A stretch of 60,689 nt of DNA from Flaviramulus sp. (GCF_013001275.1 NZ_JABDMV010000126.1:1-60689); one strand, 5' to 3'; numbered from the stretch's first letter, positions 45,831-54,799 are shown. Notes: a model not told the origin generated them from the letters alone. Numbers and translations are program-made.

Positions 45831-46534
45831 TTAATTAACTTTTTAAATTTATACCTTAAAAAATCTTTAAAGGATATAGATTCATAAATCTGCTCATCCT
45901 GTTTGGAAAATTTTTTTATTTGATTCTGAATAAGATTTATAGAATCTTCGTGATAAGTAATTAATTCTATTTGATCAACATGTTTGGACTTAATATTAAT
46001 AGACCATTCAAAACCTTGAAAAAAATATTTTTTAAAATTATTTATTGTTTCATAATAGCCTAGCTCACATGTTTTGTAGAAAAATTTTTGAATATCAGCA
46101 AATTTATCGAGTCCACTTTCTTCTTTTGTCATCCAATTCAAAACACCATTTTTTTCTAAAATTAATAAATTATGTTCAGGAAAATTATATATATAATCAT
46201 AATAAACAGTAGGGAACTCTAAATACCCTTTTTTTCCCACACGTTGTAACTCACTTAAAAAAACATCTAAATCAGTCACATGTTCTATCACGTGCGAACA
46301 AATCACATAGTCAAACTCATTGTTATTAAAAGGAAATTTTCCACCATCATAATAAACAATCGGCTTTTCAGTGTCAAGTATACCTACATGCCCAGATTGT
46401 GCGATTCTTTCCTCTTCAATATCATATTGCAATTCCAGAAAAATATCAGATCTAAAATAGGGTGTGGCTCCTGGTCCTATTTCCAATACTTTATCATTAG
46501 CCCCAATTGATTTAATTCTTTCAGGAAAAAACAT
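45827..46534 (-). CDS. Class I SAM-dependent methyltransferase
   Basis: Methyltransferase of 235 residues. Motif I is VLEIGPGATPYFRSDIFLE, and the post-I motif is YVICSHVIEHVTDLDVFLSEL. The second half diverges from standard methyltransferases and is rich in aromatic and charged residues. It overlaps the next methyltransferase by 4 bases and follows the FkbM-type gene by 64 bases. Substrate not known. Confidence 0.85.
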   Translation of the reverse strand: MFFPERIKSIGANDKVLEIGPGATPYFRSDIFLELQYDIEEERIAQSGHVGILDTEKPIVYYDGGKFPFNNNEFDYVICSHVIEHVTDLDVFLSELQRVGKKGYLEFPTVYYDYIYNFPEHNLLILEKNGVLNWMTKEESGLDKFADIQKFFYKTCELGYYETINNFKKYFFQGFEWSINIKSKHVDQIELITYHEDSINLIQNQIKKFSKQDEQIYESISFKDFLRYKFKKLIK

Positions 46535-46598
46535 AAAATTATTTTATTAAATTGTAATATAATTTGTTAAATAGTTTCAGATTAATCAACTTTTTTTA

Positions 46599-47363
46599 TT
46601 ATTTTGAGTTTCTAATTCTAAATTGAATTTTTTTGTTGAAAAACTTAAAATATCTAAAATATTTTTTGTTCACATAAAATTGGTCTCCAACCTTATTTTC
46701 TATCTCTGATTTTACTAAACAGAACCCATTAGATTTCATAAAGGATTCAATATCTTTTCTTAAAGGTTGGTTTTTGTACAACTCAACTTCTGAAACTTCC
46801 AACCACATAGTTTTTATATTTTTAAGATAACTTTTAGCTCCCATTAAAACTTTTAATTCGGCTCCTTGTACATCCATATGTATAAAATCAATTTCTTCGA
46901 TTTTTTTCAGCGATAAAAAACTATCAAGGGTTATTGTTTGAATACTCGTTTTCTCATTAAACTTTAACCAATTAGGACTATTAATTTTATCGGGCTGCAA
47001 TAATGAACTTGATTTATTTCCAAAATTCCAATCTAAATTATTTGGCTGATAATCTGGATGACCCGATGACACATGAATTTGTGAAAAACCGTCTTCATCA
47101 GATACTGCAAAAGGTATAAGCTCTATTTTATTTGCATTATACTTTAAAATATTTTTAGAAATAAGTTTTTGATTACTTAGTATAGGCTCAAATATATAAA
47201 TAGAAGAATCTGGGAAAATTCTAGAATACCTTATAGATTCCTCTCCTTCACAACCGCCAACATCTAAAATGATTAATTTATCACTTTTATTAAATAATTT
47301 TAACAAATCTTTCTTCAAAGACGAATCTGTATGTATATAAGAACTTCTATCGTAAACTGTCAT
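46599..47363 (-). CDS. FkbM-family methyltransferase
   Basis: SAM-dependent O-methyltransferase of 254 residues. Motif I LDVGGCEGEESIRYSR, then YIFEPILSNQKLISKN, and the FkbM block FIHMDVQGAELKVLMGA. A basic aromatic C-terminus (YFRYFKFFNKKIQFRI) may touch the membrane. It is the first gene after the Wzt-like ATPase (5-base gap), a position where chain-end modifying enzymes are found in ABC-dependent O-antigen clusters. Confidence 0.88.
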   Translation of the reverse strand: MTVYDRSSYIHTDSSLKKDLLKLFNKSDKLIILDVGGCEGEESIRYSRIFPDSSIYIFEPILSNQKLISKNILKYNANKIELIPFAVSDEDGFSQIHVSSGHPDYQPNNLDWNFGNKSSSLLQPDKINSPNWLKFNEKTSIQTITLDSFLSLKKIEEIDFIHMDVQGAELKVLMGAKSYLKNIKTMWLEVSEVELYKNQPLRKDIESFMKSNGFCLVKSEIENKVGDQFYVNKKYFRYFKFFNKKIQFRIRNSK

Positions 47364-47368
47364 AAATA

Positions 47369-48640
47369 TTAAATTTGTTCAATTAATACTTTCATTTGGT
47401 CAACAATGAAACCACTTTTATTATTAATTATTGTATTTTCTTGTTGATATACTGCATCTGAAATTGTTAAAAAAATGTCTTTATCTAAATATTCAATCAC
47501 TTGAGATGCTCCCTTCGATATACCAATTATTAATTTATATTGCCCTTGATTAAATTTTATTTTATCTTCAATAAAAGTTGCACAATAATTACCAGGTTCA
47601 TAATTATTAGGCTGCGTCCAAGTCGTTCTAATTGGCACATCAAACATGTCTGTCATTCCTAATCCAACTATCAAATTATTGGCTTTTTCATTTATTGTAA
47701 ATAGAATTTTCACTTTCCATTGTTTACCAATTGGAATTTCACTCATCAAATTATCATCTAAATCTAAAATACTTAATTTAGTAACAAAGGCTATTTTTAA
47801 AGCAGATACTTTTGTATTAAATATATATACAGAATTATTTAAAACTGATTGACTCAAATATAAATCTATAACATCTTCCGTCTTCCCTTTCATTGCAAAT
47901 TCACCATTACTTAATAAGATAGTGGTGGGACATAATTTTTGTATTACGGCCATATTATGACTTACAAATAAAACTGTCCTTCCGCCTTCTCGTGATATAT
48001 CTTGCATTTTTCCAACGGCTTTTTTTTGAAATTCGGCATCTCCTACTGCCAATACCTCATCAACTATAAGAATTTCTGGTTCTAGAAACGCTGCTACAGC
48101 AAAAGCTAACCTAACATACATTCCACTACTATAACGTTTTACCGGAGTATCTATATAGCGTTCACAACCTGAAAAATCAATAATTTCATCTATTTTAGAA
48201 GTAATCTCTTTTTTGGTCATTCCTAAAATAGCTCCGTTGAGGTAAATGTTTTCACGCCCTGTCATTTCGCCATGGAACCCCGTACCGACTTCAAGTAAGG
48301 ATGCCACACGACCACCAAAATTTATTTCGCCTGTTGTAGGAGATGTAACCCGTGATAACAATTTGAGTAAAGTAGATTTTCCTGCTCCATTTTTTCCAAT
48401 AATACCTACTATTTCTCCTCGTTCAACTTCAAAATTTATATTCTTTAATGCCCAAACATAATTGCTTGTTGCTTTAGTTGAACGGTCATTTGTATCTCCT
48501 ATTTTTAAATATGGATCCTCTTTTCCTTGAATTTTACACCACCATCTGTTCAAATCATGTCTAAGGGCACCTGTACCAATTTGTCCTAAGCGATATTGCT
48601 TTGAAATATTATGAATTTTTATTATGATTTCTTTTTCCAA
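47369..48640 (-). CDS. wzt: Polysaccharide ABC exporter ATPase, Wzt-like with C-terminal carbohydrate-binding domain
   Basis: ATP-binding subunit of a Wzm/Wzt polysaccharide exporter. The ATPase part (about residues 1-270 from the chosen start) has IGKNGAGKSTLLKLLSRVTSP, YSSGMYVRLAFAVAAFLEP and ILIVDEVLAVGDAEF, which are diagnostic of the Wzt group, and a long insertion before Walker A typical for Bacteroidota. The last 150 residues are strand-rich and fit the Wzt_C domain that binds the end of the polymer. Start chosen as TTG 48640 (LEKEIIIKIHNISKQY) because it begins at the conserved first strand and clears the permease stop; a longer ATG frame from 48721 overlaps the permease by 53 bases. 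Confidence 0.88.
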   Translation of the reverse strand: MEKEIIIKIHNISKQYRLGQIGTGALRHDLNRWWCKIQGKEDPYLKIGDTNDRSTKATSNYVWALKNINFEVERGEIVGIIGKNGAGKSTLLKLLSRVTSPTTGEINFGGRVASLLEVGTGFHGEMTGRENIYLNGAILGMTKKEITSKIDEIIDFSGCERYIDTPVKRYSSGMYVRLAFAVAAFLEPEILIVDEVLAVGDAEFQKKAVGKMQDISREGGRTVLFVSHNMAVIQKLCPTTILLSNGEFAMKGKTEDVIDLYLSQSVLNNSVYIFNTKVSALKIAFVTKLSILDLDDNLMSEIPIGKQWKVKILFTINEKANNLIVGLGMTDMFDVPIRTTWTQPNNYEPGNYCATFIEDKIKFNQGQYKLIIGISKGASQVIEYLDKDIFLTISDAVYQQENTIINNKSGFIVDQMKVLIEQI

Positions 48641-48668
48641 TTCTAAATAAATTAAACACTTAAACTTA

Positions 48669-49535
48669 TTAAACCGTATCAATAAAATTTTTCTCTGTTT
48701 TATTAAAAAGCAATAGACCAATCAACAAAATAACAATTGTAATAATTAACGTATAAATCAATCCAAAAAAAGGTAATTCTCCAACATTTAAAAACATAAA
48801 CCTTGTTGTTTCAATAATATAGGCTAAAGGGTTGTATTTGACAACCCACGCAAAATCTGGCATCTTTTGTTCTACCAATGCCATAGGATATACTACTGCT
48901 GAAATGTACATTAATAACTGTACTCCAAAACCTACTAGATAATTTAAATCTCTATATTTGGTAACCATAGAAGAGATAATCATACCTAAACCTAAACTAA
49001 GTAAACCCATCATAACAATCAGAATTGGAAATAAAATCACCCACCCATTCAACGAAATATCAGCCCCATTAGAATAAAAATATATATAAAACACAATTAG
49101 AATCACTAATTGTATTCCAAATTTTAAAAGACTGGAAACAACGAGCGAGAGTGGCGAAATAATCCGAGGAAAATACACTTTACCGAAAATGGCTGAATTA
49201 GAACCAAACGTATTGGAAGTTCCAGTAAAACAAGATGTGAAATAATTCCAAATTGTGATTCCAGTTAAATTGAATAAAAATGGAGGAACAGCCCCTGTTT
49301 CAATGCCAGCCAAATTATTGAAAATAATTGTAAACGTAATGGATGTGAACATGGGCTGAATTAAATACCACAAAGGCCCCAATATCGTTTGCTTATAGAC
49401 TGTTATTACATCTCTTCGAACAAAAAGCAAAAGTAAATCGCGATACTGCCAAATTTCTTTAAAATTTATTGAAAAAAAATTGCTCTTTGGAGTTATCGTG
49501 TATAACCAATCACTTTTAATATTTTTACTACTCAA
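48669..49535 (-). CDS. wzm: Polysaccharide ABC exporter permease (Wzm-like, ABC-2 type)
   Basis: Membrane subunit of 288 residues with six hydrophobic helices. It starts with YRDLLLLFVRRDVITVYKQT and ILGPLWYLIQPMFTSITFTI, the standard opening of Wzm/TagG permeases, and ends near FNKTEKNF. Together with the Wzt-like ATPase it would flip the finished lipid-linked polymer across the inner membrane. It lies 27 bases after the Wzc-like kinase. Confidence 0.93.
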   Translation of the reverse strand: MSSKNIKSDWLYTITPKSNFFSINFKEIWQYRDLLLLFVRRDVITVYKQTILGPLWYLIQPMFTSITFTIIFNNLAGIETGAVPPFLFNLTGITIWNYFTSCFTGTSNTFGSNSAIFGKVYFPRIISPLSLVVSSLLKFGIQLVILIVFYIYFYSNGADISLNGWVILFPILIVMMGLLSLGLGMIISSMVTKYRDLNYLVGFGVQLLMYISAVVYPMALVEQKMPDFAWVVKYNPLAYIIETTRFMFLNVGELPFFGLIYTLIITIVILLIGLLLFNKTEKNFIDTV

Positions 49536-49562
49536 TTTAAATTATGGTTTTGTATAATCTCT

Positions 49563-52037
49563 TTAATTTTTAAAAAAATTTTTTATATATTTTAATAATT
49601 GATTTAAGAGAGATTTCTTTTCTACGTTATTATCATGATATCCATTTGCATAATGGCCATATCCATAGCCATAACCGTAACCATAACCGTAGCCATAGCC
49701 GTATTTCCCTTTTTGATCGTAATAGTTATAAAGCAAGCTTAAATTTTTTACTTCGCCTTTATTATATTTATCGTTAATAAGATTCAGCATACCCTTTTCT
49801 GTATAATCTTGCCTTATCACATATACATTGGCATCAGAATATTTTAATAACTCAAAAGCATCTGCTACAAGACCAATAGGCGGTGTATCAAGTACAATAA
49901 AATCATAAGATTCCTTTAACTTCGTTATTAAAAAATCAGTTCTTTCTCCAATTAGCAACTCCGAAGGATTGGGTGGTATAGGTCCTGAAGTTATAACATC
50001 TAGATTTGGTATATTAGTTAATTGAATAATCTCCTCTAAGCTATTTTGTCCAATTAAATAATTTACGGCACCAATTTCGTTTTTAACTTCAAAATCACCA
50101 AATATTTTAGGTTTTCTTAAATCCAACCCTACAAGTATTGTTTTTTTACCACCTAAAGCGAAAACAGTAGCAATATTTATTGAACAAAACGTTTTCCCTT
50201 CTCCACTAACGGATGAAGTCACCATAACAGTTTTAGAACTGTTTAAATCTCGTTTGCTATACATGTATTGCAAGCTAGATCTTATCCCTCTAAATGATTC
50301 AGCTACGACCGATTTTGGTTTTAAATGAACAATTAGATTGTTCTCTAAATTGCTTCTGCCAATCACGCCTAATAAAGGGATTTTAGAGAAGTTCTCTAAG
50401 ACTCTCGGGTTATGAATTTTATTATCAAAAAAAGTTAATAAAAAGGCTAATACTAGCGGTATTAGCAACCCCACGATTATGGCAAAAAAATACCTTGAAC
50501 TTAATTTTAAATCAATGGGTATAGCTCCAGTATCCTTAGCGGTATCAATAATTAAGATATCTGAAACACTTGCTGATTTTATAATATCTGCCTCACCACG
50601 CTTAGCTAAAAAAACATTATATGTTTGCTCACTTAAGGCATATTGGCGTCGTATATTTAACAACTTTTGTTGGGCTTTTGGGAGTCTTCTTAATTCTGAC
50701 TCTGCCGCTACTATTTTAGCATTTATAAATTGCCTTTCTCTTTTTATACTATTAGTTGCAGAACTAATGTTTTCTAAAAGCACTGATTTTATACCTTCTA
50801 TTTGTCTATTAAGGTCATCGAAAATTAGGGCATCTTTCCTTACAGTGGATTCATATTTAGATTTTTGCACTGATAATTGATTGATTCTTACAATATTTCC
50901 AGTTATGTTACTATCATCTATACCTGCCATTGCAGGAGCAGGAACTTCTGTAAAACTATTACTAGTTTCTAAATAGGTTTTTAGATTACTATAATATGCG
51001 AGCTTCCTGTTAATATTATCCTTTTCTAATTCTAATTTAGTTAACTTTTCATTAATAATAGGTCCTTCTCCATCTACATTGTAAATTCTATTTTGCTCTC
51101 TATAATTATTCAAAGAATCGGCATTTGAGGTAAGTTGTGTTCTTACTCTTTCTAATTGCCCATCTATAAAATTTATAGTATTGGTTACAAATTGGTTTTT
51201 TCTATTTAATTGGTCTTCACTTAAAACTTGAACAGTCTCGTTTAAATAATCTACAATTTTACCTTTATTTACATCTACCATGCTTAAATTTAAAATGGCA
51301 GAATTTTTTGGATTGTTTATTGCCAATCGATTTTTATAATTAGCTACAACCGCATCAAAATCAGTAAATTTTATAAAATATTCATCATCAACATTTACTT
51401 TTCTTTTTTCAGCTAAGACTATGGTAGCATTAAAATAAGGTAGACTAATTTTTTCACCCAAAGCAAATTGCTTTTTGATTAAATCAGCCGATACATCTAT
51501 ATTTATTTTTTCTTTCGTTGTAAAATTTTGTGTTCTTATATTACTAGTCTCGAAATTAAAAGTTAATTCAAAATTATAATTATCTAAGAAAACAATTTTT
51601 ATGGGACTGTTTAATATTTGATTGCTATTTGGTGTTAAAGTAAGTCTAAAAGGTGCTTCTTTATAAATATCGTCTTTTCTAAATCGAGCTTGCTTCAAGT
51701 AAGATACATAAAACTGAAGATTATCTACTACCTTTTCGTGAATTGATCGTGATCTTAGAGATGTCATCATGGTTTGAACTTTTCCAGATACACCTCCCCA
51801 ATTAAACGTTAAACTGGTAGTTGATGTAAAGAGGGGATTTGACTCTTCCTCAATTGATACCTGTGTAGCTAATCTGTAAGATTGTTGTTTTCTTATATTT
51901 TGTTGATAGACTATAAAAACGCCTATTGCAATAAAAAATATATAAAGTTTCCAATAACTTAAAGCCTTATACAAAAAAGCTTTTAAATCAAATGTTGATT
52001 GAAATTGCGATTCAGATACTTCAAATTCATCATTCAT
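49563..52037 (-). CDS. wzc: Wzc-like polysaccharide co-polymerase with bacterial tyrosine kinase domain
   Basis: Inner-membrane protein of 824 residues that controls chain length and export. Two membrane segments (about 30-47 and 516-537) flank a periplasmic Wzz/coiled-coil region. The cytoplasmic BY-kinase (about 575-770) has Walker A SVSGEGKTF, Walker A' ILVGLDLRKPK and Walker B FIVLDTPPIG. In Walker A' the usual first aspartate of the DxD is replaced by glycine (VGLDLR instead of the common IDxDxR), so kinase chemistry may be altered or only one acidic residue is used. The C-terminal tail carries an alternating Tyr-Gly run (49659-49703), the likely autophosphorylation cluster. Confidence 0.93.
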   Translation of the reverse strand: MNDEFEVSESQFQSTFDLKAFLYKALSYWKLYIFFIAIGVFIVYQQNIRKQQSYRLATQVSIEEESNPLFTSTTSLTFNWGGVSGKVQTMMTSLRSRSIHEKVVDNLQFYVSYLKQARFRKDDIYKEAPFRLTLTPNSNQILNSPIKIVFLDNYNFELTFNFETSNIRTQNFTTKEKINIDVSADLIKKQFALGEKISLPYFNATIVLAEKRKVNVDDEYFIKFTDFDAVVANYKNRLAINNPKNSAILNLSMVDVNKGKIVDYLNETVQVLSEDQLNRKNQFVTNTINFIDGQLERVRTQLTSNADSLNNYREQNRIYNVDGEGPIINEKLTKLELEKDNINRKLAYYSNLKTYLETSNSFTEVPAPAMAGIDDSNITGNIVRINQLSVQKSKYESTVRKDALIFDDLNRQIEGIKSVLLENISSATNSIKRERQFINAKIVAAESELRRLPKAQQKLLNIRRQYALSEQTYNVFLAKRGEADIIKSASVSDILIIDTAKDTGAIPIDLKLSSRYFFAIIVGLLIPLVLAFLLTFFDNKIHNPRVLENFSKIPLLGVIGRSNLENNLIVHLKPKSVVAESFRGIRSSLQYMYSKRDLNSSKTVMVTSSVSGEGKTFCSINIATVFALGGKKTILVGLDLRKPKIFGDFEVKNEIGAVNYLIGQNSLEEIIQLTNIPNLDVITSGPIPPNPSELLIGERTDFLITKLKESYDFIVLDTPPIGLVADAFELLKYSDANVYVIRQDYTEKGMLNLINDKYNKGEVKNLSLLYNYYDQKGKYGYGYGYGYGYGYGYGHYANGYHDNNVEKKSLLNQLLKYIKNFFKN
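49659..49703 (-). repeat. Hexanucleotide-type tandem repeat encoding (Tyr-Gly)n in the Wzc tail
   Basis: Eight tyrosine codons alternate with glycine codons, one Tyr every six bases (49659 to 49703). Third positions vary (TAT/TAC, GGT/GGC/GGA), so it is an imperfect repeat at the DNA level but perfect in protein. It probably forms the tyrosine cluster phosphorylated by the kinase. Confidence 0.9.
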
Positions 52038-52046
52038 ACTAAAAGC

Positions 52047-52829
52047 TTATAAATTTTTAACTAAAAAATAAGTAGACACCATTACCGACAAAATCGAAGC
52101 GATCGTTGTTAAATTTTGTAATGCAGTTTGTCCTGCACCAATTGCTTTACGCTTTAAAGGTTTTATTAAAATAATATCGTTAGGTTGTATATAATAGTAA
52201 GGTGATTTTATTGCTGCAATATCGGTTAAATCAATATGATGAATCCTTTGACCATCAGGATATTGCCTAATTATCAATATATCTTTTCTATCTCCAGTTG
52301 CAGGAATATCACCTGCATTAGCTAAGGCCTCTATAATATTGACTCGGTCCTGAAACAACGTAAATATTCCTCCACCCCCTTCTCCAGTTATCGTATATTT
52401 TAATCCTGCTAATTTAACAGTCACAAAAAGCTCAGCATCTTCTTTGAAATATTGTTTAAAAAGTTCACCTTTAACTTTTTCCTTTATTTCATCAATAGTA
52501 AATCCTAGAACATTAATTTTTCCTAATATGGGAAATTCTATGTTTCCGTGCAAATCCACAGTAAAACCACTAAAATAAAGTCCACCAGTACCGCTACTTC
52601 CAGATTCAACTGGGTTAAATATACTCACAAGCTCTGAATCTAAAGCTTTAACATTTATTCTTAATATATCACCAACTTGAACCCTATATGGTTTTGATAT
52701 TTCATTAATTTGAAGCGTTGAGTCAACGTCACTACCTTTTTCTTGAAGATATACTAAATCTTTATTAGAGATACATGAAGAAAACAAAACACAAATAGTT
52801 ATGCATATACATAAAAAACATCTCTTCAT
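52047..52829 (-). CDS. wza: Outer-membrane polysaccharide export lipoprotein (Wza/OPX family)
   Basis: A 260-residue export protein. A lipoprotein signal ends at LFSSC (Cys19), so the mature protein is anchored by lipid. The Poly_export domain follows with KPYRVQVGDILRINV and a later SLB-type domain near KYTITGEGGGGIFTLF and DRVNIIEALANAGDIP. The C-terminus (TALQNLTTIASILSVMVSTYFLV) is hydrophobic, as in other short flavobacterial OPX proteins. It is the first gene of the cluster, with a TATATTTG -7 element 21 bases before the start. Shorter than E. coli Wza (379), so the outer-membrane pore part may be absent or supplied elsewhere. Confidence 0.92.
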   Translation of the reverse strand: MKRCFLCICITICVLFSSCISNKDLVYLQEKGSDVDSTLQINEISKPYRVQVGDILRINVKALDSELVSIFNPVESGSSGTGGLYFSGFTVDLHGNIEFPILGKINVLGFTIDEIKEKVKGELFKQYFKEDAELFVTVKLAGLKYTITGEGGGGIFTLFQDRVNIIEALANAGDIPATGDRKDILIIRQYPDGQRIHHIDLTDIAAIKSPYYYIQPNDIILIKPLKRKAIGAGQTALQNLTTIASILSVMVSTYFLVKNL

Positions 52830-52849
52830 ACTGGTAAATTGATTTTACA

Positions 52850-52875
52850 CAAATATAAGTTTTCACCTTGAACAA
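52850..52875 (-). promoter_or_regulatory. Promoter of the polysaccharide cluster (wza onward)
   Basis: A -7 element TATATTTG lies at 52850-52857 on the minus strand, with TTG at 52873-52875 and a 15-base spacer, a little shorter than the usual 17-23. The implied start of transcription is near 52843, leaving a leader of about 14 bases before the wza ATG. It interlocks with the divergent promoter of the ABC-F gene. Confidence 0.6.
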
Positions 52876-52898
52876 TAAAACATATAACTGTATTTTTG
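52868..52898 (+). promoter_or_regulatory. Promoter of the ABC-F gene
   Basis: TTG (52868-52870), 20 bases, TATTTTTG (52891-52898), a full match to the Bacteroidota consensus. It places the transcript start at about 52904, which makes the ATG at 52906 nearly leaderless and favours the TTG at 52933 as the real start. Confidence 0.7.
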
Positions 52899-52932
52899 GT
52901 TTTTTATGCGTTATTTGCAAGAAAAATATCCT

Positions 52933-54795
52933 TTGAATTATTTAACAGTTGAAAACATATCGAAATCCTACGGAGAACTTTCACTTTTTGAAGACATTTC
53001 ATTTAGCGTCCATAAAGATCAGAAAATTGCATTTATTGCAAAAAATGGGACAGGGAAAACATCTATTTTAAATATTCTTTCTGGGGACGATCAAGCAGAT
53101 TCTGGTAATATTATTTATAGAAAAGATATAAGAGTATCATTCTTATCTCAAGACCCTAAATTTGATGAAAATTTAACTATTGAAGAAACTATCTTCGCGA
53201 GTGATAATCCTATTCTAAAAGTAATTTCAAATTATGAAAAATCGCTTTTAAACCCTGATGACTCTGAAGCATATCAGGTGGCCTTTGAAGAAATGGAACT
53301 TAACCAGGCATGGGATTTTGAAACCCTTTACAAACAAATTCTTTTTAAATTAAAACTTGAAGATTTAAGTCAAAAAGTATCTATCCTATCCGGTGGTCAA
53401 AAAAAACGTTTAGCACTAGCAAATGCGTTGATTAACAAACCCGATTTGCTGATTTTAGATGAACCTACTAATCATTTAGATTTAGAAATGATAGAATGGT
53501 TAGAAGCTTTTTTCGCAAAAGAAAATATTACGCTTTTCATGGTAACTCACGATCGCTATTTCTTAGAGCGTGTGTGTAATGAAATTATAGAGTTAGATGA
53601 AGGTCAACTATACAATTATAAAGGAAACTACAGCTATTACCTTGAAAAAAGAGAAGCCAGAATAGAGCTTGAAGCTACTGAAACTGGAAAAGCTAAACAG
53701 CTTTTTAAAAAGGAATTAACTTGGATGCGTCGCCAGCCCAAAGCACGAACTACCAAATCAAAATCAAGAATAAACGATTTTGCCGATATAAAACACAGAG
53801 CACACCAGCGAAGAAACGACCACGAAGTTCAGTTAGAACTTAATATGGAACGTTTAGGAAGTAAAATTTTGGAGTTTCATAAAGTATCAAAAGCCTTTAA
53901 AGACAAAACCATTTTAGATGGTTTTAATTATATGTTTCAAAAAGGCGAACGTGTTGGAATTATTGGAAAAAATGGCACGGGAAAAACTACTTTTCTAAAT
54001 ATACTAACGGAAACATCGAAACCTGATTCCGGAAAAGTAATAAAAGGTGACACCATTAAATTTGGCTATTACACCCAAAACGGTATCACTATAAAACCTG
54101 AGCAAAAAGTTATTGATGTAATTAGAGAATTTGGCGATTATATTCCGTTAAAAAAAGGCCGACAAATTAGTGCCCAACAACTTTTAGAACGTTTTTTGTT
54201 CAGTAGAAAAAAGCAATACGATTTTGTTGAAAAGCTAAGTGGTGGGGAACGCAAACGATTGTATTTATGTACCGTTCTAATTCAGAATCCTAATTTTTTA
54301 ATTCTGGATGAGCCTACCAACGATTTAGATATTGTTACTCTCAATGTTTTAGAAAGTTTCTTGTTGGATTTTCCTGGATGCATCATTGTGGTATCGCACG
54401 ACCGATATTTTATGGACAAAGTTGTAGACCATCTTTTAGTTTTTAAAGGCGATGGCGTTATTGAAGATTTTCCGGGTAATTATACTGACTATAGAGTATA
54501 TGAAGATAGTCAACCGGTTGTTTCAAATACTACTGAAGACAAAAAAGACACTAAATCTTGGAAACAAAACGAAGCTTCAAAATTATCATATAAGGAAGAA
54601 AAAGAACTTAAAAACATTGAAAGCAAGCTTAATTCTTTGAACTTTGATAAAAAAGAAATCGAAAGTAAATTTAATAATCCAGATTTATCACAAGAAGATA
54701 TTAATAAATTATCTGAAAAATTACAGGTGATTATTGAAACTATTGAAACTAAAGAAGAACGCTGGTTTGAATTATCATCAAAACTTGAAGACTAA
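52933..54795 (+). CDS. uup: ABC-F family ATPase (Uup-like)
   Basis: Soluble twin-ATPase of 620 residues from the chosen start, acting on ribosomes or translation by family analogy; it has no membrane domain. Two ABC domains show Walker A AKNGTGKTS and GKNGTGKTT, signatures LSGGQKKR and LSGGERKR, and Walker B blocks LLILDEPTNHLDLEM and FLILDEPTNDLDIVT. The linker between them (RRQPKARTTKSKSRI) and a C-terminal coiled coil (about the last 80 residues) fit the Uup subgroup. Start TTG 52933 (LNYLTVENISKSYG) fits the usual N-terminus of homologues and the promoter position; ATG 52906 would add nine residues. Confidence 0.9.
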   Translation: MNYLTVENISKSYGELSLFEDISFSVHKDQKIAFIAKNGTGKTSILNILSGDDQADSGNIIYRKDIRVSFLSQDPKFDENLTIEETIFASDNPILKVISNYEKSLLNPDDSEAYQVAFEEMELNQAWDFETLYKQILFKLKLEDLSQKVSILSGGQKKRLALANALINKPDLLILDEPTNHLDLEMIEWLEAFFAKENITLFMVTHDRYFLERVCNEIIELDEGQLYNYKGNYSYYLEKREARIELEATETGKAKQLFKKELTWMRRQPKARTTKSKSRINDFADIKHRAHQRRNDHEVQLELNMERLGSKILEFHKVSKAFKDKTILDGFNYMFQKGERVGIIGKNGTGKTTFLNILTETSKPDSGKVIKGDTIKFGYYTQNGITIKPEQKVIDVIREFGDYIPLKKGRQISAQQLLERFLFSRKKQYDFVEKLSGGERKRLYLCTVLIQNPNFLILDEPTNDLDIVTLNVLESFLLDFPGCIIVVSHDRYFMDKVVDHLLVFKGDGVIEDFPGNYTDYRVYEDSQPVVSNTTEDKKDTKSWKQNEASKLSYKEEKELKNIESKLNSLNFDKKEIESKFNNPDLSQEDINKLSEKLQVIIETIETKEERWFELSSKLED

Positions 54796-54799
54796 TTTT

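Noticed and set aside
48641-48721. Longer ATG-started form of the Wzt-like ATPase
   Set aside because: It would overlap the permease by 53 bases and adds a leader without family similarity; the TTG at 48640 starts at the conserved first strand.
49659-49703. The Tyr-Gly repeat as an assembly error or frameshift hotspot
   Set aside because: The frame stays open on both sides, third codon positions vary between units, and Tyr-rich tails are expected in this kinase family.
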